From Clostridia bacterium (lineage in GTDB: Bacteria; Bacillota; Clostridia; Oscillospirales; Acutalibacteraceae), in assembly GCA_017395425.1 (NCBI GenBank), contig JAFPUM010000062.1, positions 62,001 to 126,000 on the forward strand: 64,000 nt of DNA. The letters are read 5' to 3'. Made by a program: the position numbers and the translations under genes. This document shows positions 1-8,998 of the stretch, in pieces. How positions within the stretch are numbered: the first letter of the stretch is position 1; every line of letters starts with the position of its first letter. Below the pieces are notes generated by a model. The model was not told the DNA's origin and searched no databases. It saw only the letters and a list, made by a program, of their open reading frames with translations.

Positions 1-391
1 CAGTGCCTCCGGTTCCCTGATAAACCGTTACAAATTTGCTGAAAGTTTCATAACTGACCTGCACTTCATGACTACCGTCACCGATGGGGTCAATATAGAA
101 CCGCACCTTCGCGCCGACAAACATGGAATCCTCTGAGCTGGTATTCTCAACCATCGGGTTCTTGGGAATTACATCGCCGGGGCTGAAATAGTAATTTTTA
201 TCAGCATCAAACTTAGGCTCTTTCACTTTGCCGCTGATGGTGGATGTGGACGGCGTAAACGTGTTCTCTTTTGTATTACTTTTCGCTGTCAGGTACGACA
301 GGGTCACACCCACGCTGATCGCTGCGGTCAAAACCGATGCCGTGACCAGAAGCAGCGTCTTGCGGAGGGATTTGCTCTTCTTTTTTTCCAT
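1..391 (-). CDS. SipW-dependent TasA-like secreted protein, partial
   Basis: The frame begins at an ATG at 391-389 behind an AAGGAGG ribosome binding site and runs off the left edge without a stop, so about 130 codons are visible. It has a lysine-rich start (MEKKKSKSLRK), one hydrophobic segment at about residues 12-33, then SYLTAKSNTKENTF. This aromatic/Thr then Asn-x-Phe pattern after the signal segment is typical of substrates of SipW-type signal peptidase, such as TasA and camelysin. The downstream stretch PKNPMVENTSSEDSMFV resembles PKNPSLKNTSSE in the next gene, so the two are paralogues. It follows 64 bases after that gene in the same direction and is probably co-transcribed. The mature protein is inferred to be exported, as a matrix, fibre or surface component. 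The partner signal peptidase is encoded at 2261-2830. Confidence 0.75.
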   Translation of the reverse strand, partial: MEKKKSKSLRKTLLLVTASVLTAAISVGVTLSYLTAKSNTKENTFTPSTSTISGKVKEPKFDADKNYYFSPGDVIPKNPMVENTSSEDSMFVGAKVRFYIDPIGDGSHEVQVSYETFSKFVTVYQGTGGT

Positions 392-455
392 AACAGGATC
401 CTCCTTGTTTTCTATCGGATATTACAATTCATCATTCGATTCACAGTTGCGCAAA

Positions 456-1448
456 TCAGCTTAAACCCGCAAGCGACTTCAGTTCGTTCGTCGCATTCGT
501 GTATGCAGCAAGATTATCCGCCTGAACCGCATAACCCGCCAAGTCGATCTCAAAATCGGGCAGATTCTTTACATATACGGTTGTGGTGGACGCGCCCGTT
601 CCGGTCAAATCCAAGACAAACGCCTTAAATGTACTCGTGCCGTCATTCACATAGACAACCTTACCATTCGCAGTTGAGAATGTGTTGATCGTAACCTTGT
701 TGAACAACGGATTTGTGATGGCGTCACGAGACAGATTTGTTTTGTACTGCCAGAAGGTTTCTTTTGTATCTGTTGATACATCCTCCCAATCTGTGGTGTT
801 AAAATTTATACTCGCAAGCGCATATTTAAAACCAGCATTAGAACCATTATCATATTCTGAATAAGTCTTCACACCTGCAAGTGTGCTAGCACTTTCCACA
901 TCATAAGGATGATCAGCTGAACCATCTGCACTGGCAGTCTGGCTTGCTTTCTGTTTATAGACTTCAGTGGGTACGGTAACTTTGTACGTGACCTTCATCG
1001 CAACCCACTCATCACGCGAGGTTAAATCCTGTACGGTAGCACTCGTGGCGGTTCCTTCCGCTCTTGCGAAGGTGTTGACTGCCTCGCTGGAGGTATTTTT
1101 CAGACTGGGATTTTTGGGAATCTCCATGCCGGACTTATAGCGCTGTGCCATGTTATATCCAAGCTCGTTCCCTTTTTTAGAGGTAACGGAGTCATCGGTG
1201 TTGGTATCAGGAGTAATTGTATTACTATCATCAGGAGGAATTTGTCCTGAGGTAGCAGCCACTCCATGCTTAAAGCTGTCCCAGAAAGGCTCGCCCAAAG
1301 CAACATCAATTGCGGGGTTATTGGTAAAACTATTGTTTTTGCCGTCAAGATTGGTTGACGTCTCCGCCAGCGTGTACGCCACGGCTGTGGCGGATATCAG
1401 CGCCAGCGTGAGCATCGCAAAAAGCGCGCTCTTGATTTTCTGTTTCAT
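456..1448 (-). CDS. SipW-dependent TasA-like secreted protein
   Basis: A 330-residue protein with a short basic start (MKQKIKS), a hydrophobic signal segment at about residues 7-27 ending AVAYTLAETS, and an Asn/Phe pair (NNSFTNN) soon after. This is the layout of SipW-processed proteins. The mature part is rich in Thr, Ser, Asn and Asp, with no membrane segment and no LPxTG-type sorting motif at the C terminus. PKNPSLKNTSSE and the following DEWVAMKVTYKV match the paralogues on either side. The start has a strong AGGAGG site. It is longer than classic TasA and carries an extra Asp/Thr-rich stretch near residues 60-90. The role in an extracellular matrix or fibre is inferred from family and operon; no enzyme motif is visible. 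Confidence 0.75.
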   Translation of the reverse strand: MKQKIKSALFAMLTLALISATAVAYTLAETSTNLDGKNNSFTNNPAIDVALGEPFWDSFKHGVAATSGQIPPDDSNTITPDTNTDDSVTSKKGNELGYNMAQRYKSGMEIPKNPSLKNTSSEAVNTFARAEGTATSATVQDLTSRDEWVAMKVTYKVTVPTEVYKQKASQTASADGSADHPYDVESASTLAGVKTYSEYDNGSNAGFKYALASINFNTTDWEDVSTDTKETFWQYKTNLSRDAITNPLFNKVTINTFSTANGKVVYVNDGTSTFKAFVLDLTGTGASTTTVYVKNLPDFEIDLAGYAVQADNLAAYTNATNELKSLAGLS

Positions 1449-1532
1449 AAGTAATCCTCCTAAAAAGAAATTCCTCGTTTATTGCAAGCGGCGTGCTTAT
1501 GCTGCTCTCACCGCTTCATGCACTTTTTTTCA

Positions 1533-2264
1533 TTAACTCCACGTCAGCGTGCCGCTGAGGGTACCGCCCGGCGTTTTGCCCCATGCCTGCGCCACCTCGG
1601 TGGTGCTGAAATCGCTCGGCGACCAGTTGCCGTCGGTGGAAACTGCCTGCACGGTATCGGCTATAACGCTGATCTTCACCTTGGCTGCTGAGGGCAACAA
1701 TTCCGCATGGTTTATCGTTACAGATGTAAACACCTCGCTGGTATCCTGCCCCGGACTGATGATCTTTTTATAGTAGTAGTAAGTCGGGTCACTGCCAATC
1801 GCGGTCCAATCAGCCGTGTTGATGGTGTAAGAGGGGGTGCAATTCGGATATTTGCGAGTGAGGTTGCAACCGTCGTTGTCATAGATATTGGCTACCATCG
1901 TCACACGCACAAACACCGGCTTGTGAAGATAACCGTTGGCGTCATCATTGGGAATATTCTGCACTTTCGCGGTTTTATCCTTGTTCTCAGCCGTCTTTAC
2001 TAGCAAATCCTGCTGACTGCTGCTGTTGCGATCAACCTCAATTTTGTAGCTGGAGCCGTTCGGTTCCACCACATTTGTATCGGTATAGGTGAAATCCGGC
2101 GCCGGCGCAAAGGGATTGGACTTACTATTGGACTGTGCGGTCAGATAAGCGTGAACACTCACCACTGCCGACGCGGAAATAATCATAATTCCAGCCGCCG
2201 CCGCAAACGCGGAGTAAATCATATATCTGTCAGTACGTGACAGCTTCTTCTTGCGTTTTTTCAT
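1533..2264 (-). CDS. SipW-dependent TasA-like secreted protein
   Basis: A 243-residue protein starting MKKRKKKLSRTDRYM, with a hydrophobic segment at about residues 16-40 ending VSVHAYLTAQSNSKSNPF. The AYLTA...N-x-F pattern matches SipW substrates and closely resembles SYLTAKSNTKENTF in the gene at 1-391. The rest is a Thr/Asp/Asn-rich beta-type sequence with LHKPVFVRVTMVANI, comparable to the strand found in the two sister proteins. Its start codon overlaps the stop of the signal peptidase gene by four bases (ATGA), so translation is probably coupled. That physical coupling is the best evidence that this protein is a substrate of that peptidase. Three consecutive substrates suggest major and minor subunits of one secreted structure (inference). 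Confidence 0.75.
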   Translation of the reverse strand: MKKRKKKLSRTDRYMIYSAFAAAAGIMIISASAVVSVHAYLTAQSNSKSNPFAPAPDFTYTDTNVVEPNGSSYKIEVDRNSSSQQDLLVKTAENKDKTAKVQNIPNDDANGYLHKPVFVRVTMVANIYDNDGCNLTRKYPNCTPSYTINTADWTAIGSDPTYYYYKKIISPGQDTSEVFTSVTINHAELLPSAAKVKISVIADTVQAVSTDGNWSPSDFSTTEVAQAWGKTPGGTLSGTLTWS

Positions 2265-2830
2265 CCGGATTCACCTTCTTTCGCGCCGACTGCGGCGGGT
2301 TGATCGTTGATAGGTTCAGTTTCCGTTTTTTCGCCCGGTTTCTCCGGTTCTTCGGGTTCATCCAGCTCATCGAGCTTGCCCAGCACCACACTGAGCGCCG
2401 CTGTGGAGAGAATCACCATCGCAGTGATGAACCGTCCCGCCGGGGTAATAAACCACGCTGAGAAATATCCCATATTGGGAATGCAGAAATTCAGCGCCTT
2501 GCCCCTGAGATTGTCAAAAGGCGTGATTTCCGAGGCGTTGTTGCTGTCGCCCTTGGTGGTAAAGACGCGGTTTTCGCTGTCGATGGCAATCACCCGGTGG
2601 GTGACAACCAGCGACCCGGCAGTGAAGGTGATGGGATCGCCCACCTGGATTTCCTCAGGCGAAGCGTCCCTCACAAAGATCAGGCTGCCCACGGGAAAGC
2701 TCTGCTGCATCGACGCGCTGACCACCATGTAGGGTTGGTAGCCGAAGAGCCTCGGCAGCAGGAACACTGTCATCAGTCCCGCGACTACCACGCCTACAAG
2801 GCAATTGAGTACATATCGGATTAATTTCAT
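2261..2830 (-). CDS. sipW: Signal peptidase I, SipW/ER type
   Basis: A 189-residue membrane protease of the S26B (ER-type) signal peptidase family, which removes signal peptides from TasA-like proteins. A membrane segment at about residues 8-26 is followed by VVSASMQQSFPVGS with the nucleophile Ser40, then GDPITF, then VTHRVI with His78 and TKGDSN with Asp95. The His in place of Lys is what separates SipW from ordinary bacterial signal peptidase I. The usual SGSM box reads SASM here. A second hydrophobic segment lies at about residues 130-150, followed by an acidic Glu/Pro-rich cytoplasmic tail. The gene sits between the giant surface protein and three likely substrates, and overlaps the first of these by four bases. 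Confidence 0.88.
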   Translation of the reverse strand: MKLIRYVLNCLVGVVVAGLMTVFLLPRLFGYQPYMVVSASMQQSFPVGSLIFVRDASPEEIQVGDPITFTAGSLVVTHRVIAIDSENRVFTTKGDSNNASEITPFDNLRGKALNFCIPNMGYFSAWFITPAGRFITAMVILSTAALSVVLGKLDELDEPEEPEKPGEKTETEPINDQPAAVGAKEGESG

Positions 2831-2851
2831 CTCGGCTTCCTCCTGCGCGCG

Positions 2852-5800
2852 TTACGCCGCGTCCTGAATCGTTACGGTGTTTTCCGCGATGTCCGTATCG
2901 CCTTCGACGTCGCGGGTAGCGGGATTCTTGGTGTTGTAGAATTCCACCTTCGCGGCGTTGGCGTATTGCGTTGATGAGGCTCCGCCAATTGGGGTGACTT
3001 CATAGCCCGTCGCATCAAACACCGTGACGGTCGCCGTCACGCCGCTGGTGCTGTTGCCGTCTGGCAACGCACTTGCCGCGCTGCCCGTGTACTTCCACGA
3101 CCAGTCGGTGACTTCGGTGACTTCGTACTTATGGGAGGCATCCGCGTCAATCACGCGGTACTTGTAGCTGCCCACCGTGTCGCCTGTGCCGAAGCTGATG
3201 GTTTCGTAGAAGGTTGCAATCGAATTCCATCCGCCAGACCCGTTCGGTTCGTACTCATCAATCTTAAAGATAAAGGTCTGATTGGCGTTGGTCGCGCGCT
3301 GGTAGCCGTTGACGTCGTCTGCTGCCGGCATCTGACCGCCCACCGTCAGCCCTGTCCCCAGCAAGCCTGCCGGGTTGTCGCTGTTGCCTGTGTCGGAATC
3401 GTTCTCATAATAGTAGAGGTGGTTGACCTTCTTGCCGATGATGAGGTAGGCCTGACCCGCGCCGAGCAGGAAATTGAGCTTGGTATCGGCGCCGTTGTAC
3501 TTCACTGTGGAAGAAATCGTTCCGCTGGGCTCCACCGTATTCGCTACGGTGCGATATTCCGCGATGGCGCCGGAAGCCTGTGAAACGGCATCCTGCAAGG
3601 TGGCGTCCATCTTCTCCTTGACAGCGCTGCCGGATTCGGTGGTCAGAGTTCCCTTGACCACATCATTTGCAGCGGTCGTTTCGGTGGAATAATCCACCTG
3701 GGTGAGGGGATCGCCAGTCTGCGGCAGACTTGTGCCGGCTGCGTTCGTATCAAAACGGGTGATGGTTTTCAGATCATACTTCGGGTCGGCAGTAGTGGTA
3801 TCGGTCAGCACGATATCCTTGACCACAAACTTCGTGTCAACCGGGATATCCTCGATGACCAGCATTTTCACTGTGCCGCCGCTCACCACCGGATCGCCGT
3901 CGGTCTTGGAAGCCTCTGTGAAGGGAATGGTCATCACATAGTCGCCCGCCGTGCGCTTGATACCGGCAGTTGTCGCCGTCACTGTGGTATCCTTGAAGGG
4001 GTCGCCGATATTGCTGTTATTCGTGGGATTCACCTGCTGATAAGTGTGAACCAGCGAGTCACCGTCAACCTCCGTCTTGGTGCGCTTGTACTTGTTTCCG
4101 TCGGTGCCGTAATAGTAGCCGCCGGGGTCTTTGACATAATACACGCCGTCATACACGCCCGTCGCGTCTTCGCCGCCGCCGAAAATGTCATAGAACCGCA
4201 CATTGAACTTGAACTCCGGCGCATACTCAGAATGTGCTGTCTTGTAAAGCGTATAGGACTCCAGCGCCTTGTCATCGACTACCTTTTTGATGTAGAGGTC
4301 GCCGGTGATGATGGAACTGGTAAACTTAGCGGTCAGGTCAATTCCGATAATACCTGTCGCGTTCTGCGCGATATTATTGAAATAAATCGCGCCCGCGTCG
4401 GAATAGGTGGAGGAACTAAAATCACTCGACATATCGGTTGCACCGTCAATAGATGTGGTGAAATTTACCGAATTGCCGTTGTAATTATAGACGTTGTAGT
4501 CCTCGCGTGTATTTTTAAGCGTGATCTTGCTGCCCGCCGCGTCGCTCAGCTGCCATGTGGTGCGGTAACGCTCGTACATGGGCGATTTCTTATTCTCCGA
4601 AGCCACATCAACCACGTTTCTCGCGGTATAGGTGCTGTAATTGCCGGTCTGGGCAATCTTCATACCCGTGGCACGCTGGAACTGATAGGTGAATTTTCCC
4701 GACTGACCGAAGTGCAGATAGAACTCGCCGTCGTCCTCGTTCGTGCGTCTGACAATGGACTCCGCGCCCTCCTGCGTGGGGTCAGCCGTGTTGAAGAGCT
4801 TGAAATTCACACCGTTGGCAGTATCGTAAGCACCCGCCGAGGTAGCGGCATTGACAAACTGTCCCTTCTCCGAATCGTTTGCAGCCGTAGCATTATTATT
4901 GCCGCTCGACCGCCGCGGGGTCAGATTCATCGGCGTTGCTCCGCCGGAAGCGGCACCAGCAGCCTTATATGTCGCCGTGAGGCTATAATAAGTGCTGTTG
5001 CTGCTGGAAGTGATCTCCGACGCATCGTTATAGTAAATTCTACTGCTTACCTGATTCTTAAAAGTCAAAAGAATATCTTTATCGATGGTGGTGATTTCTT
5101 CGCTTCGCTTGTCTTCATCAGATGAATCAGTAGTGCTTTTAAACACATGTTTAATGCCTGTCGCGCTGGGCACATAGGTGTAATAGAATTTCGGATATGA
5201 ACCGGTTCCGTCGTTGCCTGCAATGGTCGGAGACGCGATGCTCTCCATCTGTATCGTCGTATTCGGCCATGTACCGCATGTCAACGGTGACGGTTTGTTT
5301 TCCTCCACATACAAATACATAGCGTACCACCATGTTCTTGCCGTTCCGTCACTCCAATTAGGCACCTGCACCACGACTGTTTTCAAAGCATGCCAGCCAT
5401 TACTGGTTCCGGTATTGAAATAACCATACGCTGTTCCTGTCGGAACGGTGGTGGATACACTCCCGCTGTTCAGCGTGAAGGACAAACTGATGTCACCCGC
5501 TGAATAGGTCGTTGTAGTTTCGCCCTCGGTCTTGGTGATTTCGGACGGAACCGTAGCCATATAATAGTTGGTAATATCCGATGAAGCCGTTACAGTACCG
5601 GTATATACGCCACTGGCTGCCGAGTAAGAGATAGTACCGGGATCTCCGTAAAACCAGACTTTCTTTGTAGCAGTTACAGAGTAAGTAACTGCCGGGTCAT
5701 CAATATCTCTCCAGCCCTCGCCGGCATAGCAGCAGTAGTGGGTCTTGGTTTGCAGCGCGGTTGCAATCTCGGCGGAGGTCTTGGTATAAGTGCCGCCACT

Positions 5801-8569
5801 CGTGCCGATACTGATTTCGGTTGCTTCCGTGGTCACGACATCGACACCGCCGCCCTGAGGCGTAGCCGTGGTGATAATATTCTTCGCCACGGTCACGGTG
5901 TAATACTTGGTGGCAGTATAACCCGTGGGCGGGGTGGTTCCCGCAGGAGCCGCTGCCGCTTCGCTCACCGTGTAGCCCGTGCCGGTGATACCGGACGGCG
6001 CGTTCGTGATCGAAACGGTCGGCGCACTGTCGGAGTACACATAGAACGTCACGCGGTCCGAAGCGTTGCTGATGTCACTGTAAGCATACGAATAGTCATA
6101 AACAACCGCCGGAATATTGGTATTCAGATTGTTGATGGCAGTTTTCAGATCATTCACGGACGTGGAATCCGGCAGCATATTGTAATAATTGGTCAGCGCG
6201 GTATTATAGGTCGTCACTTCGGTGGAGACATTGGGCGAATTCGCCGCGTCGTGGGCTAAAATGCGTGTCCGCGACGTAACCAGTTGGAGATAGAGCTGAT
6301 TGTACCAGTAAATCCACGTGTCGTAACTGGTATAAGATGTCGCGGCCTCGCCGGTGTCGGGGTTAATCGTAATATCACTCAACGCATACCGCGTAATCGT
6401 ATTGGTGCTGTTGCCCGTGTGATTCATTACGAAGAAATAGCCGTTCTCCATCTTGAAATTATCACTATTTACCGTCGCGCCCCCCGCAGCACTATATTGA
6501 TAACCGCTGTCATTGCCCGGAACCTGGTTACTGTTGTTGTCCTTGAAATACAAATTTCCCGGCGGATTCTTTGTTGCGTTGAAGAACGTCTTTCCGCTGT
6601 TGTATTTCAAATCATCATTGCCGTTTCCGATAGAGTTAATTGTCAGACCGTTCACCTGAAGCAATGATGGCGCGTTGGGTACCGCAACCGTGATCGGATT
6701 TCTCTTCCACTGGGCATAGAACGTGGCGTCGGCATTGGCGGTATAGGTGGTCACTATGTCGCCTGTATTGTCCTTTATCCAGCCGGTCAGATAATACCCG
6801 TCCTTAACCAGTCGATAGCCTTCCGGCAGTTTGATGGTAGTTCCGGCGTCTACCTCTCGCGAAGGATACGAGCCGGAGTCGGCACCGTTGCTGTTGTAGG
6901 ATATCGTAACTTTCCCGGTTGCCGTGGTGCCGGTGAAATTGGCATTGTTGTCAATGGTTCCCGCGTCAGGGCTGGCAATCGCCGAGGTGCCGCCGTTGGA
7001 CATGATCTTGAACGCCGCCGCGTCCTTCTGCGCCGCTGTAAGTGTCGCATCTCTGAGCGTCTCGTTGACGCCGCTGCTGTCGAGCGTGTTGGTGACAGTC
7101 ACCGCGTCGGCCACCTGGAAGTTAAACGCGATATGGCAGTTGGATTCACGCGTGCCGCGTTCCAGATAGAATACCGTCAGCGTGTGCTCCTTGGTCGCAT
7201 CTCTGTAAAAATCATCGTTCAGCACGGAACTCAGATCTTCTACCGAGCCTGAGCTATAGGTGGCATCACCCCAATGATTATAATAGGGGGTGTCTTTGAC
7301 ATAAGTGACGTACTTGCCGGGAGTCTTGGCATTGCCGCTCTTATCCACACGGGAAAAATCCACAAAGCACGCGCAGTTGCCCGCATTCGTCAGGTTGCCG
7401 TTATTGTCAAATGCAGGCATATCCTCACCGCCGACCGCGCCATGCGCGCCGCCGATATCCAGCACCAGCTTGCCGTCCACATATACCCAGACGTCATCGT
7501 CTCCCGAGAAGGTGAAGAGAATCGGTTCTTTGGTACTTTGCAACTGACCGCTGGTATTCTGCTTGATGATGGTGCCGGTATTGGACATGGTGAATTTCAT
7601 TTCAAACTTCGCGCCGTAGCAGAAGTTGATCTGATCGTAGTTGTGTCCGTCTTCATCAGTCTCGAAATACCGAATCGGGAAGAATCCGGAGTAACCTTTT
7701 ACGTCATTTCTGGTAGTATATCCGTCAGCCTGATCGCCCGCCGTGAAGGTTGTCGATTTACTGGGTAAACTCAGACCCATACCGGCACTCTGATAACTGT
7801 TGTACTCATAATAATTGTAGTAACCGGAAGAAGTGTTGCTGTTCTTGACAAACCGGAACTTATAGCCGGAGTAAACCTTTCCCAGTGCCTGAGCGGGTTT
7901 GCCGGAAAGATAATCACTGGCCTTTCGGCTCAGGAACTCCTCATCAAAATACGGCAGCTTGACGCGGTGACCGCCCTGCGTGATGGTGCCGTCTACCAGC
8001 GTGTCATCCACCAAGCCCTGCGCGGCTGCGGATTTAGCGGTATCAGCCTCGGAATTGACCGTGAGACTGTAATTATATTTGGCGTCATTCGCCCTAGATG
8101 AAATATTATCATTGGCATTATTGTGCTGTATACCGACATACAGTGGGAAATAATACAGATTCCCGCCGTCCCATGTATGCGTTGCGTCCTGCGCCCGGCT
8201 CGCGTACCCCGCCGCCTGCAGCGAATCGTTAAAATAGAAATTTTTATTCGCGCCATTTGAGGCACTTTCATATCCGTCGCCGTCATAGTAGGGGCCGGTA
8301 TGTCCGCTGGAATTATAATCGAGCTCTCCGTCTGAAAAGTAATCATACAGCGTCAAATCCGCTTCGCGGTACTCCATTTCATCATGATCGCCCGCTCCAG
8401 CCGCCTTGGTATCCAACAGCGTCACAATAGACGACACATTCGCGGAAAGCGCAGAAAACGCCATGACCGTCGCCAAAAAAACAGCCACGATCCTGACGCC
8501 GCCGGAATGTTTTCTGATATTTTTGCGCACATTTCTCTTCATGTGCGAATGGAAAGTCCGCTGATTCAT
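2852..8569 (-). CDS. Giant secreted fibro-slime / InlB-repeat surface protein
   Basis: A 1905-residue exported protein. The basic start with a hydrophobic stretch at about residues 25-50 looks like a long signal peptide. Around residues 350-378 it carries FSGDDDVWVYVDGKLVLDIG followed by GAHGAVGG, the core of the fibro-slime/PA14-like domain (roughly 220-490). Around residues 550-625 is an InlB B-repeat (SYNSNG...YLTGWIKD...FYAQWKR). About 745-815 is helical and FIVAR-like. About 1420-1610 (GDLYIKKVVDD) and 1708-1890 (YLIIGKKVNHLYYYEND...KVEFYNTK) resemble pilin-like Cna-B/Spy0128 folds. There is no LPxTG motif or C-terminal anchor, so attachment is unclear. The ribosome site GGGAGGCG lies 8 bases before the ATG. 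It is first in the operon ahead of sipW and three TasA-like genes, which suggests an adhesin or matrix scaffold (inference). Confidence 0.8.
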   Translation of the reverse strand: MNQRTFHSHMKRNVRKNIRKHSGGVRIVAVFLATVMAFSALSANVSSIVTLLDTKAAGAGDHDEMEYREADLTLYDYFSDGELDYNSSGHTGPYYDGDGYESASNGANKNFYFNDSLQAAGYASRAQDATHTWDGGNLYYFPLYVGIQHNNANDNISSRANDAKYNYSLTVNSEADTAKSAAAQGLVDDTLVDGTITQGGHRVKLPYFDEEFLSRKASDYLSGKPAQALGKVYSGYKFRFVKNSNTSSGYYNYYEYNSYQSAGMGLSLPSKSTTFTAGDQADGYTTRNDVKGYSGFFPIRYFETDEDGHNYDQINFCYGAKFEMKFTMSNTGTIIKQNTSGQLQSTKEPILFTFSGDDDVWVYVDGKLVLDIGGAHGAVGGEDMPAFDNNGNLTNAGNCACFVDFSRVDKSGNAKTPGKYVTYVKDTPYYNHWGDATYSSGSVEDLSSVLNDDFYRDATKEHTLTVFYLERGTRESNCHIAFNFQVADAVTVTNTLDSSGVNETLRDATLTAAQKDAAAFKIMSNGGTSAIASPDAGTIDNNANFTGTTATGKVTISYNSNGADSGSYPSREVDAGTTIKLPEGYRLVKDGYYLTGWIKDNTGDIVTTYTANADATFYAQWKRNPITVAVPNAPSLLQVNGLTINSIGNGNDDLKYNSGKTFFNATKNPPGNLYFKDNNSNQVPGNDSGYQYSAAGGATVNSDNFKMENGYFFVMNHTGNSTNTITRYALSDITINPDTGEAATSYTSYDTWIYWYNQLYLQLVTSRTRILAHDAANSPNVSTEVTTYNTALTNYYNMLPDSTSVNDLKTAINNLNTNIPAVVYDYSYAYSDISNASDRVTFYVYSDSAPTVSITNAPSGITGTGYTVSEAAAAPAGTTPPTGYTATKYYTVTVAKNIITTATPQGGGVDVVTTEATEISIGTSGGTYTKTSAEIATALQTKTHYCCYAGEGWRDIDDPAVTYSVTATKKVWFYGDPGTISYSAASGVYTGTVTASSDITNYYMATVPSEITKTEGETTTTYSAGDISLSFTLNSGSVSTTVPTGTAYGYFNTGTSNGWHALKTVVVQVPNWSDGTARTWWYAMYLYVEENKPSPLTCGTWPNTTIQMESIASPTIAGNDGTGSYPKFYYTYVPSATGIKHVFKSTTDSSDEDKRSEEITTIDKDILLTFKNQVSSRIYYNDASEITSSSNSTYYSLTATYKAAGAASGGATPMNLTPRRSSGNNNATAANDSEKGQFVNAATSAGAYDTANGVNFKLFNTADPTQEGAESIVRRTNEDDGEFYLHFGQSGKFTYQFQRATGMKIAQTGNYSTYTARNVVDVASENKKSPMYERYRTTWQLSDAAGSKITLKNTREDYNVYNYNGNSVNFTTSIDGATDMSSDFSSSTYSDAGAIYFNNIAQNATGIIGIDLTAKFTSSIITGDLYIKKVVDDKALESYTLYKTAHSEYAPEFKFNVRFYDIFGGGEDATGVYDGVYYVKDPGGYYYGTDGNKYKRTKTEVDGDSLVHTYQQVNPTNNSNIGDPFKDTTVTATTAGIKRTAGDYVMTIPFTEASKTDGDPVVSGGTVKMLVIEDIPVDTKFVVKDIVLTDTTTADPKYDLKTITRFDTNAAGTSLPQTGDPLTQVDYSTETTAANDVVKGTLTTESGSAVKEKMDATLQDAVSQASGAIAEYRTVANTVEPSGTISSTVKYNGADTKLNFLLGAGQAYLIIGKKVNHLYYYENDSDTGNSDNPAGLLGTGLTVGGQMPAADDVNGYQRATNANQTFIFKIDEYEPNGSGGWNSIATFYETISFGTGDTVGSYKYRVIDADASHKYEVTEVTDWSWKYTGSAASALPDGNSTSGVTATVTVFDATGYEVTPIGGASSTQYANAAKVEFYNTKNPATRDVEGDTDIAENTVTIQDAA

Positions 8570-8691
8570 AAAGCACGCGCCTCCCGAGTGTCAAAAATCT
8601 GGTAAAGATGGAGCCGTTCCCATCGCAATCCCATCCACGGATCGCCCTTATATGATGGATAATTACACATGATTATCCCAAGATAATACTA

Positions 8692-8792
8692 AGGAACTAT
8701 GCAGAAATAATTAATACATTTCACTTGCTGAAACACGCAAGCAAACTGTATTTTTAAGCAGAAAATGACTGATTAAATTCTGCATAGTTCCT
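8692..8792. repeat. Inverted repeat in 5' leader of surface operon
   Basis: A perfect 15-base inverted repeat (AGGAACTATGCAGAA at 8692-8706 and its complement at 8778-8792) encloses about 71 bases with a smaller stem CTTGC/GCAAG inside. The promoter at 8806-8834 fires toward it, so the message for the giant surface protein would begin just before the repeat and fold it into a hairpin at its 5' end, about 120 bases ahead of the start codon. It could be a stability or regulatory leader. Its shape (terminal repeats, about 100 bases, AT-rich, no frame) would also fit a small MITE. Confidence 0.6.
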
Positions 8793-8805
8793 AATCATTG
8801 GAAAG

Positions 8806-8834
8806 ATTATAACATCATCACCAAAAAATTTCAA
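8806..8834 (-). promoter_or_regulatory. Promoter of the surface-protein operon
   Basis: Minus-strand TTGAAA (8829-8834), 17 bases, TATAAT (8806-8811): a near-perfect housekeeping promoter. Predicted start near 8799 gives a leader of about 230 bases before the giant surface gene. Confidence 0.75.
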
Positions 8835-8838
8835 TATG

Positions 8839-8940
8839 TTACAAGGAAATGATTAATATTTGTTCGTTTTCACGAATCAAGTGTTAAGTTTTTGTTCGTT
8901 CCAACAAATATATTTCATTTGTTTATCACGTAAAGTTCAC
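8839..8940. promoter_or_regulatory. AT-rich region with repeated TTTGTTCGTT boxes
   Basis: This lies upstream of the surface-operon promoter and holds no gene. TTTGTTCGTT occurs twice in the same orientation (8859-8868 and 8891-8900), 32 bases apart, about three helical turns. ATATTTGTT (8856-8864) and AACAAATAT (8903-8911) form an inverted pair around them. The spacing and position suggest binding sites for a regulator of the surface operon. No regulator gene is seen nearby, so this remains inference. Confidence 0.35.
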
Positions 8941-8963
8941 AATCGCTTTGATGAATCGCACCC

Positions 8964-8992
8964 TTGACATTTTGCTTCCGGCGGCGTATAAT
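8964..8992 (+). promoter_or_regulatory. Antitoxin RNA promoter, module 1
   Basis: TTGACA (8964-8969), 17 bases, TATAAT (8987-8992): perfect consensus. It reads toward the small toxin-like frame on the other strand and has no convincing gene of its own. Confidence 0.85.
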
Positions 8993-8998
8993 GTGCAT

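Noticed and set aside
4046..5125. A 359-codon plus-strand frame inside the giant surface gene
   Set aside because: No ribosome site, no domain, and it is fully contained in a better supported gene on the other strand.
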